Assembly (NCBI RefSeq): GCF_029144185.1
Contig: NZ_CP110232.1
Span: forward strand, 496,001 to 560,000
Direction: 5' to 3'
Source of the DNA: Vagococcus intermedius
Lineage (GTDB): Bacteria; Bacillota; Bacilli; Lactobacillales; Vagococcaceae
DNA: 64,000 bases
Position numbers and translations under genes: made by a program. The notes under the pieces are model-generated. The model was given only the letters and a program-made list of their open reading frames with translations, was not told the origin of the DNA and made no database searches. Positions 33,080 to 42,203 of this stretch are shown one piece after another; the stretch's first letter is position 1; the number at the start of each line of letters is the position of its first letter.

Positions 33080-33518
33080 AATTTGAACTTGCGATTTCTT
33101 TAGCAAAGGCCTCTAACTTGATAATATCTTCTTCTTCAGCGGCTAAGTCTATTTTCACAGAGTTAGCCCCTTTAGTTGCGCCTGCTTTAACAAAAGCTTC
33201 TTCAAAATCATCAACTGATTTGCAGTAAAATTCGTAGAAAGTATCACCTGATCCTACTACACCGAATTTTTTACCAGCTAAGTTGACTTCTTGCAATTCT
33301 TCGTAAAAATCAACGATTTCATCAGGTAAATCGCCCTCACCATAAGTATAGGTTGCTACGATACAAATATCAGCCTCAGCAAAGTCTTCAGCCTCTACTT
33401 GGGTACATTCTTCTTGTTCCACTTCGATATCTAAGTTTTCTAAGGCTTCAGCCACGATGTCTGCGATTTCTTCAGTGTTACCAGTTAAACTTGCATAAAC
33501 AATTTTTGCTAATGTCAT
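33078..33518 (-). CDS. fld: Flavodoxin
   Basis: A 146-residue short-chain flavodoxin carrying FMN as a one-electron carrier. The phosphate-binding loop SLTGNTEEIA (residues 10-19), the 50s loop TYTYGEGDLP and the 90s loop GSGDTFYEFYC are typical. It is strongly acidic. Possible partners include pyruvate formate-lyase activation, ribonucleotide reductase and isoprenoid enzymes; the context does not decide. Confidence 0.95.
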   Translation of the reverse strand: MTLAKIVYASLTGNTEEIADIVAEALENLDIEVEQEECTQVEAEDFAEADICIVATYTYGEGDLPDEIVDFYEELQEVNLAGKKFGVVGSGDTFYEFYCKSVDDFEEAFVKAGATKGANSVKIDLAAEEEDIIKLEAFAKEIASSN

Positions 33519-33716
33519 GATGTTTTTCCTCCCAAACAGTATTGGTTAAATTATAACAGAAAAAATCAGTTTTGAAACTAGCTCTAAGGTGATTTTCTTC
33601 CGATATTTGGCGTAACTCTCTCTATATGATAAAATATAATGTGCTAAAACTAATTATTCTTAATTAGTTAGTGACAAAGAATAAAGGTTAGAGAAGCGAA
33701 AGGGAGAGTAAAAAGA

Positions 33717-34472
33717 ATGATAACAATCAAATCAGCACGAGAAATTGAAAAAATGGCAGAGTCAGGAGCATTACTTGCTGACGTACACCACCAATTAAGA
33801 ACGTTTATTAAACCAGGTGTGACGAGCTGGGATATTGAAAAATTTGTCCATGAGTACATTGTGAAAAATGGCGGAATTCCTGCTCAAATCGGCTTTGAAG
33901 GATACGAATATGCCACGTGTTGCAGTATTAATGATGAAATCTGTCATGGGTTTCCAAGAAAAGAAAAATTAAAATCAGGTGATTTGATTAAGGTTGATAT
34001 GTGTATTGATTTAAACGGTGCGATGTCAGATTCATGTTGGTCATACGTTGTTGGTGAGTCAACACCAGAGATTGACAAGCTAATGGAAGTGACTAAAAAG
34101 GCAATGTATTTAGGGATTGAACAAGCACAAGTCGGTAACCGAATTGGTGATATTGGTCACGCTATTGAGACTTATGTTGAAGGTGAAAACTTAGGCGTTG
34201 TTCGCGATTTTATTGGCCATGGTATTGGTCCAACGATTCATGAAGAACCAATGGTTCCTCATTATGGCGAAGCCGGTAAAGGATTACGTTTAAAAGAAGG
34301 CATGGTTATCACGATTGAACCGATGGTTAATACCGGTACTTGGAAAATGAAGATGGATGATAATGGTTGGACTGCTCGTACAAAAGATGGTGGCTTGAGC
34401 TGTCAATATGAGCACACTATTGCAATTACAAAAGAAGGCCCTCAAATTTTAACGTCTCAAGGAGATCAATAA
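33717..34472 (+). CDS. map: Methionine aminopeptidase, type I
   Basis: A 251-residue enzyme that removes the initiator methionine. The five-ligand dinuclear metal site can be followed: Asp in VDMCID and in MSDSCWS, His in FIGHGIGPTIHEEP, Glu in TIEPMV and Glu in CQYEHT near the end. CCSINDEICHGFP supplies the substrate His. Normal length for type Ia. GGGAGAG precedes the ATG. Confidence 0.96.
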   Translation: MITIKSAREIEKMAESGALLADVHHQLRTFIKPGVTSWDIEKFVHEYIVKNGGIPAQIGFEGYEYATCCSINDEICHGFPRKEKLKSGDLIKVDMCIDLNGAMSDSCWSYVVGESTPEIDKLMEVTKKAMYLGIEQAQVGNRIGDIGHAIETYVEGENLGVVRDFIGHGIGPTIHEEPMVPHYGEAGKGLRLKEGMVITIEPMVNTGTWKMKMDDNGWTARTKDGGLSCQYEHTIAITKEGPQILTSQGDQ

Positions 34473-34490
34473 TTTACAAACTGTAAATTA
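34470..34490 (+). promoter_or_regulatory. Inverted repeat ATTTACA-N3-TGTAAAT before yihY
   Basis: Two perfect 9-bp arms (TAATTTACA and TGTAAATTA) around AAC. The repeat overlaps the map stop codon and lies 40 bp before yihY. The same core recurs before tagD at 42142-42158. No known regulator could be assigned. Confidence 0.5.
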
Positions 34491-34529
34491 CTGTGAGGTT
34501 GTTGAGTTGTAGGTGTTATAAGGAGCATT

Positions 34530-35465
34530 ATGAGTTTATTAAATAAGGTTGTTAAAAATGAACGACAGCGTTTGTTCATTCAAACAAGTATGAATCGATT
34601 TAAAAGTGCTGAAATTGGACCATCAGCAGCGGCAATAGCTTATTATTTGTTATTGTCATTGTTTCCGTTGTTGATTGCAATTGGCAATATGTTGCCATAT
34701 TTAAATATGGATCCTGATAAAATTTTGCCTTATATCGAATCAATGGTGCCACCTAATATCTTTAGTATGTTAAAAGGGACAATTCGTAGTTTATTAAGTA
34801 GTTCAAGTGGTGGTTTGTTGTCGGTATCAGCTATTGCAACTTTATGGGCGAGTAGTCGTAGTATTAACGCCTTGCAAAATTCGTTAAATAAGGTTTTTGG
34901 TGTGGAACGCCGGGCAAATATGTTTTTAACACGAATTTTTTCTTTTGGAGTTATTTCATTATTTATGTTGACCGTGATGATTTTAGCGGTTGTTTTCAGT
35001 TTTGGACAGGCTGTGTTAGACTACATTTTACCACTTTTAAATGTATCAAATAGTGTGGTATTAGATATTACTGATTTATTTGGAACGTTGAAATGGCCTG
35101 TAACAGTAGCAATGTTATTTTTAACAATGTGTTTGATTTACAGTGCCTTACCAAATGCTCGTGTTAGTTGGCGCTCAGTTGTGCCAGGCGCTATTTTAAC
35201 CACAATCGGTTGGATGGTACTCACACAATTTTTTGGTTTATATACAAAGTACTTTTCAAGTAGTTTGGTGAGTTACGGTATTATTGGTGGGTTTGTGGTG
35301 TTTATGCTATGGCTTGATTTTGCCGCAACCCTGATTTTATTAGGTGGTGTGATTAATGCAATTTGTGAGGAGTTTATTCACGGAACAATTGAGACACGCC
35401 AAAGTAAGTTTCAAAAAGTTATGCTAAAGTGGCGTAGAAAAACAAATAAAAAGCAGAAAGATTAA
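34530..35465 (+). CDS. yihY: YihY/BrkB family membrane protein
   Basis: A 311-residue protein with about six hydrophobic segments. The family phrases AAAIAYYLLLSLFPLLI (about 33-49), LWASSRSINALQNSLNKVFG (about 106-125) and YGIIGGFVVFMLWLDFAATLILLGG (C-terminal, in part) are clear. The old link to ribonuclease BN was withdrawn; the molecular function is unknown. The last residues are TNKKQKD, encoded by half of a palindrome shared with tagO. Confidence 0.92.
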   Translation: MSLLNKVVKNERQRLFIQTSMNRFKSAEIGPSAAAIAYYLLLSLFPLLIAIGNMLPYLNMDPDKILPYIESMVPPNIFSMLKGTIRSLLSSSSGGLLSVSAIATLWASSRSINALQNSLNKVFGVERRANMFLTRIFSFGVISLFMLTVMILAVVFSFGQAVLDYILPLLNVSNSVVLDITDLFGTLKWPVTVAMLFLTMCLIYSALPNARVSWRSVVPGAILTTIGWMVLTQFFGLYTKYFSSSLVSYGIIGGFVVFMLWLDFAATLILLGGVINAICEEFIHGTIETRQSKFQKVMLKWRRKTNKKQKD

Positions 35466-35489
35466 TCTTTCTGCTTTTTATTTGTTTTT
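35438..35489. terminator. 52-bp perfect palindrome shared by yihY and tagO ends
   Basis: Two 26-bp arms meet without a loop at TT/AA (35463/35464); the right arm ends in a T-run and the left arm begins with A-runs, so it can terminate both convergent transcripts. Each arm encodes the last residues and the stop codon of one gene, and the two stops overlap. Confidence 0.9.
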
Positions 35490-36604
35490 TTTTCATGGTA
35501 TTCATGAATCGTTTTATCACGAAAGGCTTTATTTCCAATAAATTTTAGAATATTCATAAGTGGTTGGCGCTCACTACCAGTTAATCCGATTAACTCAACA
35601 AAGAGTTGCAAGCCAAAGATGACGGCAATCGTCATGATGATATTAGCAAGTGTGCTAGAAAAGATGTAGAGAATAGCGATAAAAGAAAAAATTAAGGCTA
35701 GGCAATAAATCATCAAAACAGCACCACGGTGGGTAAACCCAATTGAAAGCAAACGGTGATGTAAGTGCATATGATCAGCACTAGAGATCGGTTGTTTGTT
35801 GAGCCAACGTCGAATAATCGCAAAAATAGTATCGGTAATAGGGACTCCAAGAATAACTAAAGGAATAATCAAGGAAACCAAAGTGGCATTTTTGAGACCT
35901 TGTAAGGATAAGGTTGAAATCATAAAACCTAAAAATAAGGCTCCGGTATCACCAAGATAAATCTTTGCAGGGTGAAAATTGTAAGGTAAAAAGCCACCAA
36001 TACAAGCCACAAGTAGAAAAATCATAATTGGCACTTGTATTAAAACAGCTGCAGGTGATAAGTAACCAACAAGTCCGATCGCAGTCAATGCGATAATGGA
36101 CACACCGGAAGCCAGACCGTCTAAGCCGTCAATCAAGTTAATCGCATTTGTTAATGCGACAATCCAAATAATAGTGAAAGGTAAGCTTAGAAAACCTAAG
36201 TTGATATGGGCAAAAGAAAAGATATTGACTGTGTCCATACGAATATCAGCGATAAAATAGGCTGCTAAGGCTGCTAAGACAATCCCGAATAATTTTTGTT
36301 TAGGTGATAGTTCATAAATGTCATCTAAGAGACCAGTTATAACGACAATGCCACTAACTAAGATCATTTTTAAGGCAAACTTAAAAGGGATCACATCAGG
36401 GAAGATAAGCAGAGACGCTAGACAAAAAATTAGATAAATCCCTAATCCACCAGCGGAGGGCATAGAGACTTTGTTTAAGCGTCGCTCATTTGGCACGTCT
36501 ACTGCGTTTAATTTACAAGATAATCTTTTTATTAAGGGAGTCACTGAATAACTAATAATAGCCGTTACGATCAAACGTAAAATTAAGCTATAAATGAAAC
36601 TCAT
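35462..36604 (-). CDS. tagO: Undecaprenyl-phosphate GlcNAc-1-phosphate transferase (TagO/WecA)
   Basis: A 380-residue polytopic enzyme that links GlcNAc-1-P to undecaprenyl phosphate, the first step of wall teichoic acid synthesis. The active-site motifs are visible: LLDDIYELSPKQK (Asp-Asp), NAINLIDGLDGLASG (about 154-168) and the late HMHLHHRL histidines. About ten membrane segments. It converges on yihY with a 4-bp overlap, and the last seven residues, TNKKQKD, match those of YihY. It is divergent from the LCP gene and the other tag genes. Confidence 0.94.
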   Translation of the reverse strand: MSFIYSLILRLIVTAIISYSVTPLIKRLSCKLNAVDVPNERRLNKVSMPSAGGLGIYLIFCLASLLIFPDVIPFKFALKMILVSGIVVITGLLDDIYELSPKQKLFGIVLAALAAYFIADIRMDTVNIFSFAHINLGFLSLPFTIIWIVALTNAINLIDGLDGLASGVSIIALTAIGLVGYLSPAAVLIQVPIMIFLLVACIGGFLPYNFHPAKIYLGDTGALFLGFMISTLSLQGLKNATLVSLIIPLVILGVPITDTIFAIIRRWLNKQPISSADHMHLHHRLLSIGFTHRGAVLMIYCLALIFSFIAILYIFSSTLANIIMTIAVIFGLQLFVELIGLTGSERQPLMNILKFIGNKAFRDKTIHEYHEKKTNKKQKD

Positions 36605-36718
36605 ATGTTCTACCTACTTTCATAATCCTTTTTCATTATACAGCAGAAAGGAACGACTGCCAACTCTAATTCTTTAAACTTTAGAAGTTATGGAAATCTT
36701 AAATTATTAAAAGCTAGT

Positions 36719-36746
36719 TTGAGAAACAAGTCACTTATGCTATAAT
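36719..36746 (+). promoter_or_regulatory. Promoter of the LCP/teichoic acid genes
   Basis: TTGAGA (36719-36724), a 16-bp spacer and TATAAT (36741-36746) with an upstream TGC extension, 38 bp before the LCP start. Confidence 0.75.
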
Positions 36747-36783
36747 AAATTGATTAATTACAGTATATAAAGGAAGCACATAA

Positions 36784-37881
36784 ATGACAAAAGAAAATAA
36801 AAATGAAAAAAGTGTCAGAGGTACTCGTCTTACAGCAATGAAGCGCGAAGCAAAAGGCCGTTATGTGAAGTGGGGCAAGCTTGTCATTATTTTAGCCTTA
36901 GCTGCTATTTTAGGTGTATTACTGTATGGCGTGAAATTATTAAATGATACGGACAATTTTTTAAATGAGGCCTATCAACCAGTAAAAAGAGAAACGTCGA
37001 TAAATGACAACATAGATCCAATAAAGGACCCCATTGCTATTTTGATTTTGGGGATTGATAATAATGATGAACGTAATTTAGAATCAACGCGAACAGATGC
37101 GATGTTATTAGCTACTGTCAGTCCTGTAACCAAAGAAATTAATTTGGTAAGTATTCCACGAGATACCTATACTAAAATTAAGTCACCAGAATTTTTAGGG
37201 ATGGATAAGATCAATGCGGCTTATGCTTATGGTGAGATTGAATCAACCATGGATGCCGTTGAAAACTTGATGAACGTGCCAATTAATTACTATATTACCG
37301 TTGATTTTAAAGCTTTTGAAGATATTGTCGATGCTTTTGATGGTGTGGAAGTTGATGTTCCATTTAATTTTGTTGAGCAAAATGCTAAATCAGAATTTAC
37401 TGTTAAGTTGAAAAAAGGCAAGCATACCTTAGATGGGGAGCAAGCCTTGGCGTTCGCAAGAACCCGTAAGATTGACAATGATGTTATGCGAGGAAGTCGT
37501 CAACAAGAAATTATGCAAGCTGTTTTGAAAAAAGCGATGAGTGCCGGTTCAATTACTAAATTTGAAGAGGTTATGCGTGCCTTATCTGGCCATTTTTGGA
37601 CAGATATGGATATGGGGACAATGTTAAAAATTGTCCAATCAGGTTTGGCAACTGATTATGATTTTGAGTCTTATATTTTCTCATGGATGAGTTTTGATTA
37701 CTATGGTGTCAGCATGGTCGGTTTACATGATGATAGTCTCGAGTACATTAGCCATAAGATGCGTGTGTCACTTGGTTTAGATAAACCAGATAAACGTGAC
37801 AAAAAAGGCTATAAGTTAAAAACTGATGGTGAGGTTTCACCAAGGACTTTCCCAAATGATGGTATGGCAGTTATTAATTAA
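36784..37881 (+). CDS. LytR-CpsA-Psr (LCP) family wall polymer ligase
   Basis: A 365-residue membrane-anchored phosphotransferase. It has a basic cytoplasmic N-terminus, one membrane segment (about 33-50) and an extracellular LCP domain with ILILGIDNNDERN, TRTDAMLLATVSP (Arg and Asp ligands), SIPRDTYT and ALAFARTRKID. LCP enzymes move lipid-linked polymers onto peptidoglycan MurNAc. Its place opposite tagO and before tagH points to teichoic acid as cargo. A second LCP gene ends the capsule locus. Confidence 0.94.
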   Translation: MTKENKNEKSVRGTRLTAMKREAKGRYVKWGKLVIILALAAILGVLLYGVKLLNDTDNFLNEAYQPVKRETSINDNIDPIKDPIAILILGIDNNDERNLESTRTDAMLLATVSPVTKEINLVSIPRDTYTKIKSPEFLGMDKINAAYAYGEIESTMDAVENLMNVPINYYITVDFKAFEDIVDAFDGVEVDVPFNFVEQNAKSEFTVKLKKGKHTLDGEQALAFARTRKIDNDVMRGSRQQEIMQAVLKKAMSAGSITKFEEVMRALSGHFWTDMDMGTMLKIVQSGLATDYDFESYIFSWMSFDYYGVSMVGLHDDSLEYISHKMRVSLGLDKPDKRDKKGYKLKTDGEVSPRTFPNDGMAVIN

Positions 37882-37890
37882 ACTTGCAAG

Positions 37891-37926
37891 AAAGGGCAAT
37901 TGTATAACAGCAATTGTCCTTTTTAC
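37891..37926 (+). terminator. Terminator after the first LCP gene
   Basis: AAAGGGCAATTG / CAATTGTCCTTTTT stem with an 8-nt loop, 10 bp after the stop. Confidence 0.85.
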
Positions 37927-38060
37927 TATTATATTTTGAAGGAAAGTAAGGAAAAGATTAAGTAACTATCATAATTTTGAAAAAGATAGAGGAATAGTGT
38001 AAAATTCTAATGAGTCTTAACAAAATCATGATACAAAAATAAGTAAGGTGGCGTAAGCAA

Positions 38061-39158
38061 GTGACAACAGATAAAAATGTAAAAGTTCGGATGCAGATGA
38101 TTACTAAAGAGTATGATTTGTATAAAAAGAAGTCAGATAAAGTCAAAGCTCTTTTTAAATTTTCAGACGCAGATATCCCACATTTTTGGGCGTTAAAAGG
38201 GGTCGACATGGAAGTTTATGCTGGTGAATCAATTGGTTTGATTGGGATTAATGGTTCTGGAAAATCGACATTATCTAATATTTTAGCAGGTATTATTCCA
38301 CAAACAACGGGTCAGTTAGAAATAAATGGTGAAACCTCTATCATCGCTATTGGAGCAGGCTTAAAAGGACAGTTGACTGGCTTAGAAAATATTCGTTTGA
38401 AGTGTTTGATGTCTGGCTTAACGAATGCCGAAGTGGATGATATTCAAGAAGATATTATCGCCTTTGCTGATTTGGGTGCGTTTATTGACCAGCCTGTTAA
38501 AAATTATTCGAGTGGGATGAAATCACGTTTAGGCTTTGCCGTAGCAGTCCATAATAATCCTGATATCCTAATCATAGATGAGGCATTGTCCGTTGGAGAT
38601 GATACCTTTTACCAAAAATGTGTGGAGCGAATCGAGCAATTTAAAGCAGAAGGGAAAACAATCTTCTTCGTGAGCCATTCTTTAGGGCAAATTGAAAAGC
38701 TTTGTAATCGAGTGTTGTGGATGCATTATGGTGAAGTAAAAATGTTTGATGAAACAGCTAAAGTCGTGTCAGAATATAAAGAGTTCACTGCTTGGTTTAG
38801 AAAACAATCAGCAGAAGATAAAAAAAGCTATCAACAAGGCTTTAAAGACCAACAAACCGCTTTTAATGAAGAAGAGTTGGCGAAAAAGGTTGACGAAAAA
38901 AATCAAGACCCAGAGGTAATCAAAGGACCTCCAATCGGTAAGATGTCACTGCTGACAAAATGGAGCTTGGTGCTGATGTTAGTAGCCATTGTCTTTTTAT
39001 CTGCAGTTAATTTAAATGGTCGTGCTCTAACAGAAATCATCAAACAGCCAGGTTTGTTATTTGAAAAACCTAAGCCAATTAAACCTGCCGTCCCAATCAA
39101 AGCAAACAAAACGAAAGCAGCGGAACTTTCACAACATATTATATATGAGTTGATTTAA
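38061..39158 (+). CDS. tagH: Teichoic acid export ABC transporter, ATP-binding subunit
   Basis: A 365-residue ATPase that powers export of lipid-linked teichoic acid with TagG. The ABC domain has Walker A GINGSGKS (about 72-79), a VKNYSSGMKSRLGFA signature and Walker B ILIIDEALSVGDD. As in TagH proteins, a C-terminal extension follows: a charged linker, one membrane segment (LVLMLVAIVFLSAVNLNG, about 311-328) and a short outer tail. The start is a GTG with AAGGTGG upstream. TagG lies three genes downstream. Confidence 0.94.
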   Translation: MTTDKNVKVRMQMITKEYDLYKKKSDKVKALFKFSDADIPHFWALKGVDMEVYAGESIGLIGINGSGKSTLSNILAGIIPQTTGQLEINGETSIIAIGAGLKGQLTGLENIRLKCLMSGLTNAEVDDIQEDIIAFADLGAFIDQPVKNYSSGMKSRLGFAVAVHNNPDILIIDEALSVGDDTFYQKCVERIEQFKAEGKTIFFVSHSLGQIEKLCNRVLWMHYGEVKMFDETAKVVSEYKEFTAWFRKQSAEDKKSYQQGFKDQQTAFNEEELAKKVDEKNQDPEVIKGPPIGKMSLLTKWSLVLMLVAIVFLSAVNLNGRALTEIIKQPGLLFEKPKPIKPAVPIKANKTKAAELSQHIIYELI

Positions 39159-39181
39159 TGATAAATTGAGAGGCTATTATA

Positions 39182-40363
39182 ATGAAAGTTAAAGAGTACA
39201 TCGTACAAGAATTAAAAAAAGGTTATATGGGGTTTGTGAGACTTGCTTCAAGTAAAGCAGTCGCACAAGGAACGAGTGATGAAATTGCTTATTTGATGAG
39301 TTTTCCTGGCAATGATCAAGGTTTCTTAAAAACATTGAACAAGGCTTTTCCAGAGCGAAAGGTAGTTATTTATTATACGGAGGCTTGTCGCTTAGAAGCT
39401 GAAGGACTGTCTGATGTTGGTTTTGTCATTGAATCACTTGCAGCATCAGTTGATTTTTTCAAAAAAGTGATCCCTCGTCTGGCTAGTTCAGCCTTGATTC
39501 TGTGTGATAATTATTTTGCTTTTTTAGGTGAGTTGACCTTACCTAAGACGACCCAAGTTATTCAACTTTGGCATGCCAATGGGGCTGTCAAACGTTTTGG
39601 TTGGGGGGATCCTAAGACAAGTCAGCGAACTTTAGAAGACCAACAACGTTTTCAGAAGGTTTACAACCGTTTTGACCGAATTGTGGTCAGTTCAGATCGG
39701 ATGGCTCAAATCTTCAAAGCTAGCTTTCACTTAGCTGAAAAGCGCATGTTAAAAATAGGCTCGCCTAGAATCGACAATTATTTTAAGGAAGATTACCGTG
39801 AGAAAGCTATTGCAAAGTTTCAACAGCAATTTCCAGAAGCACGTGATAAAAAAGTCATACTATATGCCCCAACTTATCGTGATGCTCCACTTGAGGAGCC
39901 GGTCTGGTGGAAATGGTTACGACGTTTAGATGAAGAGACAGTATTAATTTATAAACGTCACCCCCATTTGGAGGCTCAAATTGCGACAAGTGAGTTGACG
40001 GACAATCCCCGTGTGATGACAGATATGCGCGGCTTGAATTTACAAGAACTATTAATTTCCGTTGATTGTTTGATAGGAGATTATACCTCAATTCCCTTTG
40101 AGTATTCTCTGGCTAATCCAGAAGGACAGTTAGTTTTTTATTGTCCAGATATTGCTAATTATCACAAAAGTGTTGGGTTACAAGAAGACTTTGTCAAGTG
40201 GTCCAACGAGGCTTGTGCGACTAACTTGGAAGAATTATTAGAATTAATTAATCGTCAAGAAAGTGTCTCTTTAGACACTATCAATGAGGTTTGGAATCAG
40301 TATAATGATGGTCAAGCAACCGAACGTTTGCTGAGTTATTTAAAAGAAGAAGCTTTAGGTTAA
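39182..40363 (+). CDS. CDP-glycerol glycerophosphotransferase (TagB/TagF family)
   Basis: A 393-residue enzyme of the poly(glycerol phosphate) transferase family, monotopic on the inner membrane face. The catalytic-domain phrases VIQLWHANGAVKRFG (about 122-136), ILYAPTYRDAPLE, LIYKRHPHLE and IGDYTSIPFEYSLANP are present. The length equals TagB (primase) rather than the 700+ residue TagF polymerase. As it is the only member here, either it does both steps or a polymerase lies elsewhere. Confidence 0.9.
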   Translation: MKVKEYIVQELKKGYMGFVRLASSKAVAQGTSDEIAYLMSFPGNDQGFLKTLNKAFPERKVVIYYTEACRLEAEGLSDVGFVIESLAASVDFFKKVIPRLASSALILCDNYFAFLGELTLPKTTQVIQLWHANGAVKRFGWGDPKTSQRTLEDQQRFQKVYNRFDRIVVSSDRMAQIFKASFHLAEKRMLKIGSPRIDNYFKEDYREKAIAKFQQQFPEARDKKVILYAPTYRDAPLEEPVWWKWLRRLDEETVLIYKRHPHLEAQIATSELTDNPRVMTDMRGLNLQELLISVDCLIGDYTSIPFEYSLANPEGQLVFYCPDIANYHKSVGLQEDFVKWSNEACATNLEELLELINRQESVSLDTINEVWNQYNDGQATERLLSYLKEEALG

Positions 40364-40375
40364 AGGAGGCTTGTG

Positions 40376-41110
40376 ATGAAAACAGAATATATTTTAGGAA
40401 TTCCTGTTGATGTCATCACCCTATCAGACATAATGGCAGAACTTCCAAAACGTTTAGCTGGACAAGAGAAGACGCTTTATCTGAGTATTAACCCTCAAAT
40501 TGCGCTACATGCCTCAAACTACCCCGAGGTAATGTCATTAATCGAAACAGCCAGTCATAGAATCCCAGACGGTATTGGTATGGTCAAAGCCTCGCAACAA
40601 CAATGTGGGGCAATCAAAGAGCGGGTGACAGGGATTGAGCTGATGTATCAATTACTTGAATATGCTGATGAAAAGAGTGACAGTCTCTTTCTATATGGAG
40701 CCAAACCAGAAGTTATTGCTGATACGGTCAAGGTTATTGGAAATGACTATCCTAATATCAAGATAGCCGGTTGGATTGATGGGTATACTGACTTGAGCGA
40801 AGAGGAAATTGTAGAGAGTATCAATCAAGTCAAGCCGACCTTCGTATTTGTTGCTTTAGGTTTTCCTAGACAAGAACAATGGCTAGCACGTCACTATCAG
40901 GCGATAGAGGCGCGGGTTTTTCAAGATGTGGGAGGAAGTTTTGATGTCATTAGTGGTCATGTCAAACGCTCGCCGAATATTTTTATTAAATTACATCTTG
41001 AGTGGTTATATCGCTCATTAAGTAATCCGAAAAGAATGTATCGTTTACTAGAAGTGCCACTATTTATGTACCGCTCTAAAAAATGGTATCAAAAAAATAA
41101 AAAACATTAG
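40376..41110 (+). CDS. tagA: N-acetylmannosaminyltransferase (TagA/WecG/CpsF family)
   Basis: A 244-residue GT26 enzyme that adds ManNAc to GlcNAc-PP-undecaprenol, the second step of teichoic acid linkage-unit synthesis. The phrases YLSINPQIALHAS (about 38-50), RIPDGIGMVKAS, LFLYGAKPEV and FVALGFPRQEQWLA are family marks. ATG 40376 is preferred to the overlapping GTG 40373 because AAGGAGG then has a six-base spacing. The gene starts 12 bp after the glycerophosphotransferase gene. Confidence 0.94.
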   Translation: MKTEYILGIPVDVITLSDIMAELPKRLAGQEKTLYLSINPQIALHASNYPEVMSLIETASHRIPDGIGMVKASQQQCGAIKERVTGIELMYQLLEYADEKSDSLFLYGAKPEVIADTVKVIGNDYPNIKIAGWIDGYTDLSEEEIVESINQVKPTFVFVALGFPRQEQWLARHYQAIEARVFQDVGGSFDVISGHVKRSPNIFIKLHLEWLYRSLSNPKRMYRLLEVPLFMYRSKKWYQKNKKH

Positions 41111-41192
41111 TTTAGTATAAATAGTTAGCCACTCGTGTGATGAGCGACTACAGGCTAGTATGCTGAGTGTCGTTATAAAGGAGTAAGAAAAG

Positions 41193-42011
41193 ATGAATGA
41201 TGTAAAGTTAGTGTTACAAGAGCAACTGAATAATCTAGGGATTATTCGTCGTATTTCAAAATATGAAGAAAAAGCAACGTATCAAAGTCATTATTTAGGA
41301 CTAGTTTGGCAGTTTTTAAATCCAGCTATTCAAATTGGCATTTATTATTTAGTATTTGGTTTAGGTGTCAATCAAGGGAAGCAAGTAGATGGTGTCCCTT
41401 TTATTATCTGGATGTTGATTGGGATTATTGCATGGTTCTTTATTAGTAGTTCGATATTAGGCTGTTCAAACAGTATTTATCGACAAGTCGGCATGGTCTC
41501 CAAAATGAAATTTCCAGTAAGTATCCTGCCCTCAGTTAATATTACGAGTAATTTTGTTAGTTATCGTGCCATGATGGCACTGTTAATTGTGGCGATGTTC
41601 TTCGGTGGTGTCACACCAAGTCTTTATTGGTTACAGTATTTTTATTATTTTCTGTGTATGATCGCCTTCCTTTTTGCTTTTGGGATTTTGAATGCAACGA
41701 TTACCGTTTTGGTTCGTGATTATCACATTATGTTACAATCAATTTTACGTCTCTTATTTTACGTTTCTGGGCCCATCTGGAATATGAAAACAATGGCACA
41801 GTTTCAAGGGAAAGATACTATTGTGCGTATCTTAGAACTCAATCCAATTTATTATATTATTGATGGTTTTAGAGATTCCTTTTTATCAAAGGCATGGTTT
41901 TGGGAAAAAGGCTCACAAACCTTGTTGTTTTGGTTGATTGTCGGCTTTTTATTGATCGTCGGCTCCCACTTACATATGAAATTTAGAGCCCGTTTTGTTG
42001 ATTTTATTTAA
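41193..42011 (+). CDS. tagG: Teichoic acid export ABC transporter permease
   Basis: A 272-residue ABC-2 type permease with six membrane segments. Opening phrases YEEKATYQSHYLGLVWQFLNP and the LRLLFYVSGPIWNM segment are typical of TagG. It forms the exporter with TagH. In Bacillus, tagGH are adjacent; here the two genes are separated by the transferase and tagA. Confidence 0.94.
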   Translation: MNDVKLVLQEQLNNLGIIRRISKYEEKATYQSHYLGLVWQFLNPAIQIGIYYLVFGLGVNQGKQVDGVPFIIWMLIGIIAWFFISSSILGCSNSIYRQVGMVSKMKFPVSILPSVNITSNFVSYRAMMALLIVAMFFGGVTPSLYWLQYFYYFLCMIAFLFAFGILNATITVLVRDYHIMLQSILRLLFYVSGPIWNMKTMAQFQGKDTIVRILELNPIYYIIDGFRDSFLSKAWFWEKGSQTLLFWLIVGFLLIVGSHLHMKFRARFVDFI

Positions 42012-42015
42012 ATAG

Positions 42016-42048
42016 AAAACGTCTGAGTGCTTTCTCAGATGTTTTTTA
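42016..42048 (+). terminator. Terminator after tagG
   Basis: AAAACGTCTGAG / CTCAGATGTTTTTT stem with a 6-nt loop, immediately after the stop codon. Confidence 0.85.
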
Positions 42049-42141
42049 GTTTATTATTATTAGATAGAAGTTAAATTCGATTAAAAACAAGGAAGATAAG
42101 TTGAAATGTGGCGCCTGTTGCCTTACTATAAAGGAATGAAG

Positions 42142-42158
42142 ATTTACACTCTGTAAAT
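42142..42158 (+). promoter_or_regulatory. Inverted repeat ATTTACA-N3-TGTAAAT before tagD
   Basis: ATTTACA and TGTAAAT arms around CTC, 46 bp before the tagD start. The core is identical to the repeat before yihY at 34470-34490. A second palindromic stretch, GTTTCTAATTAGGAAC, follows at about 42171-42186. Confidence 0.5.
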
Positions 42159-42203
42159 AAAAAATAAAATTGTTTCTAATTAGGAACGAAGTGAGGTAGA
42201 AAA

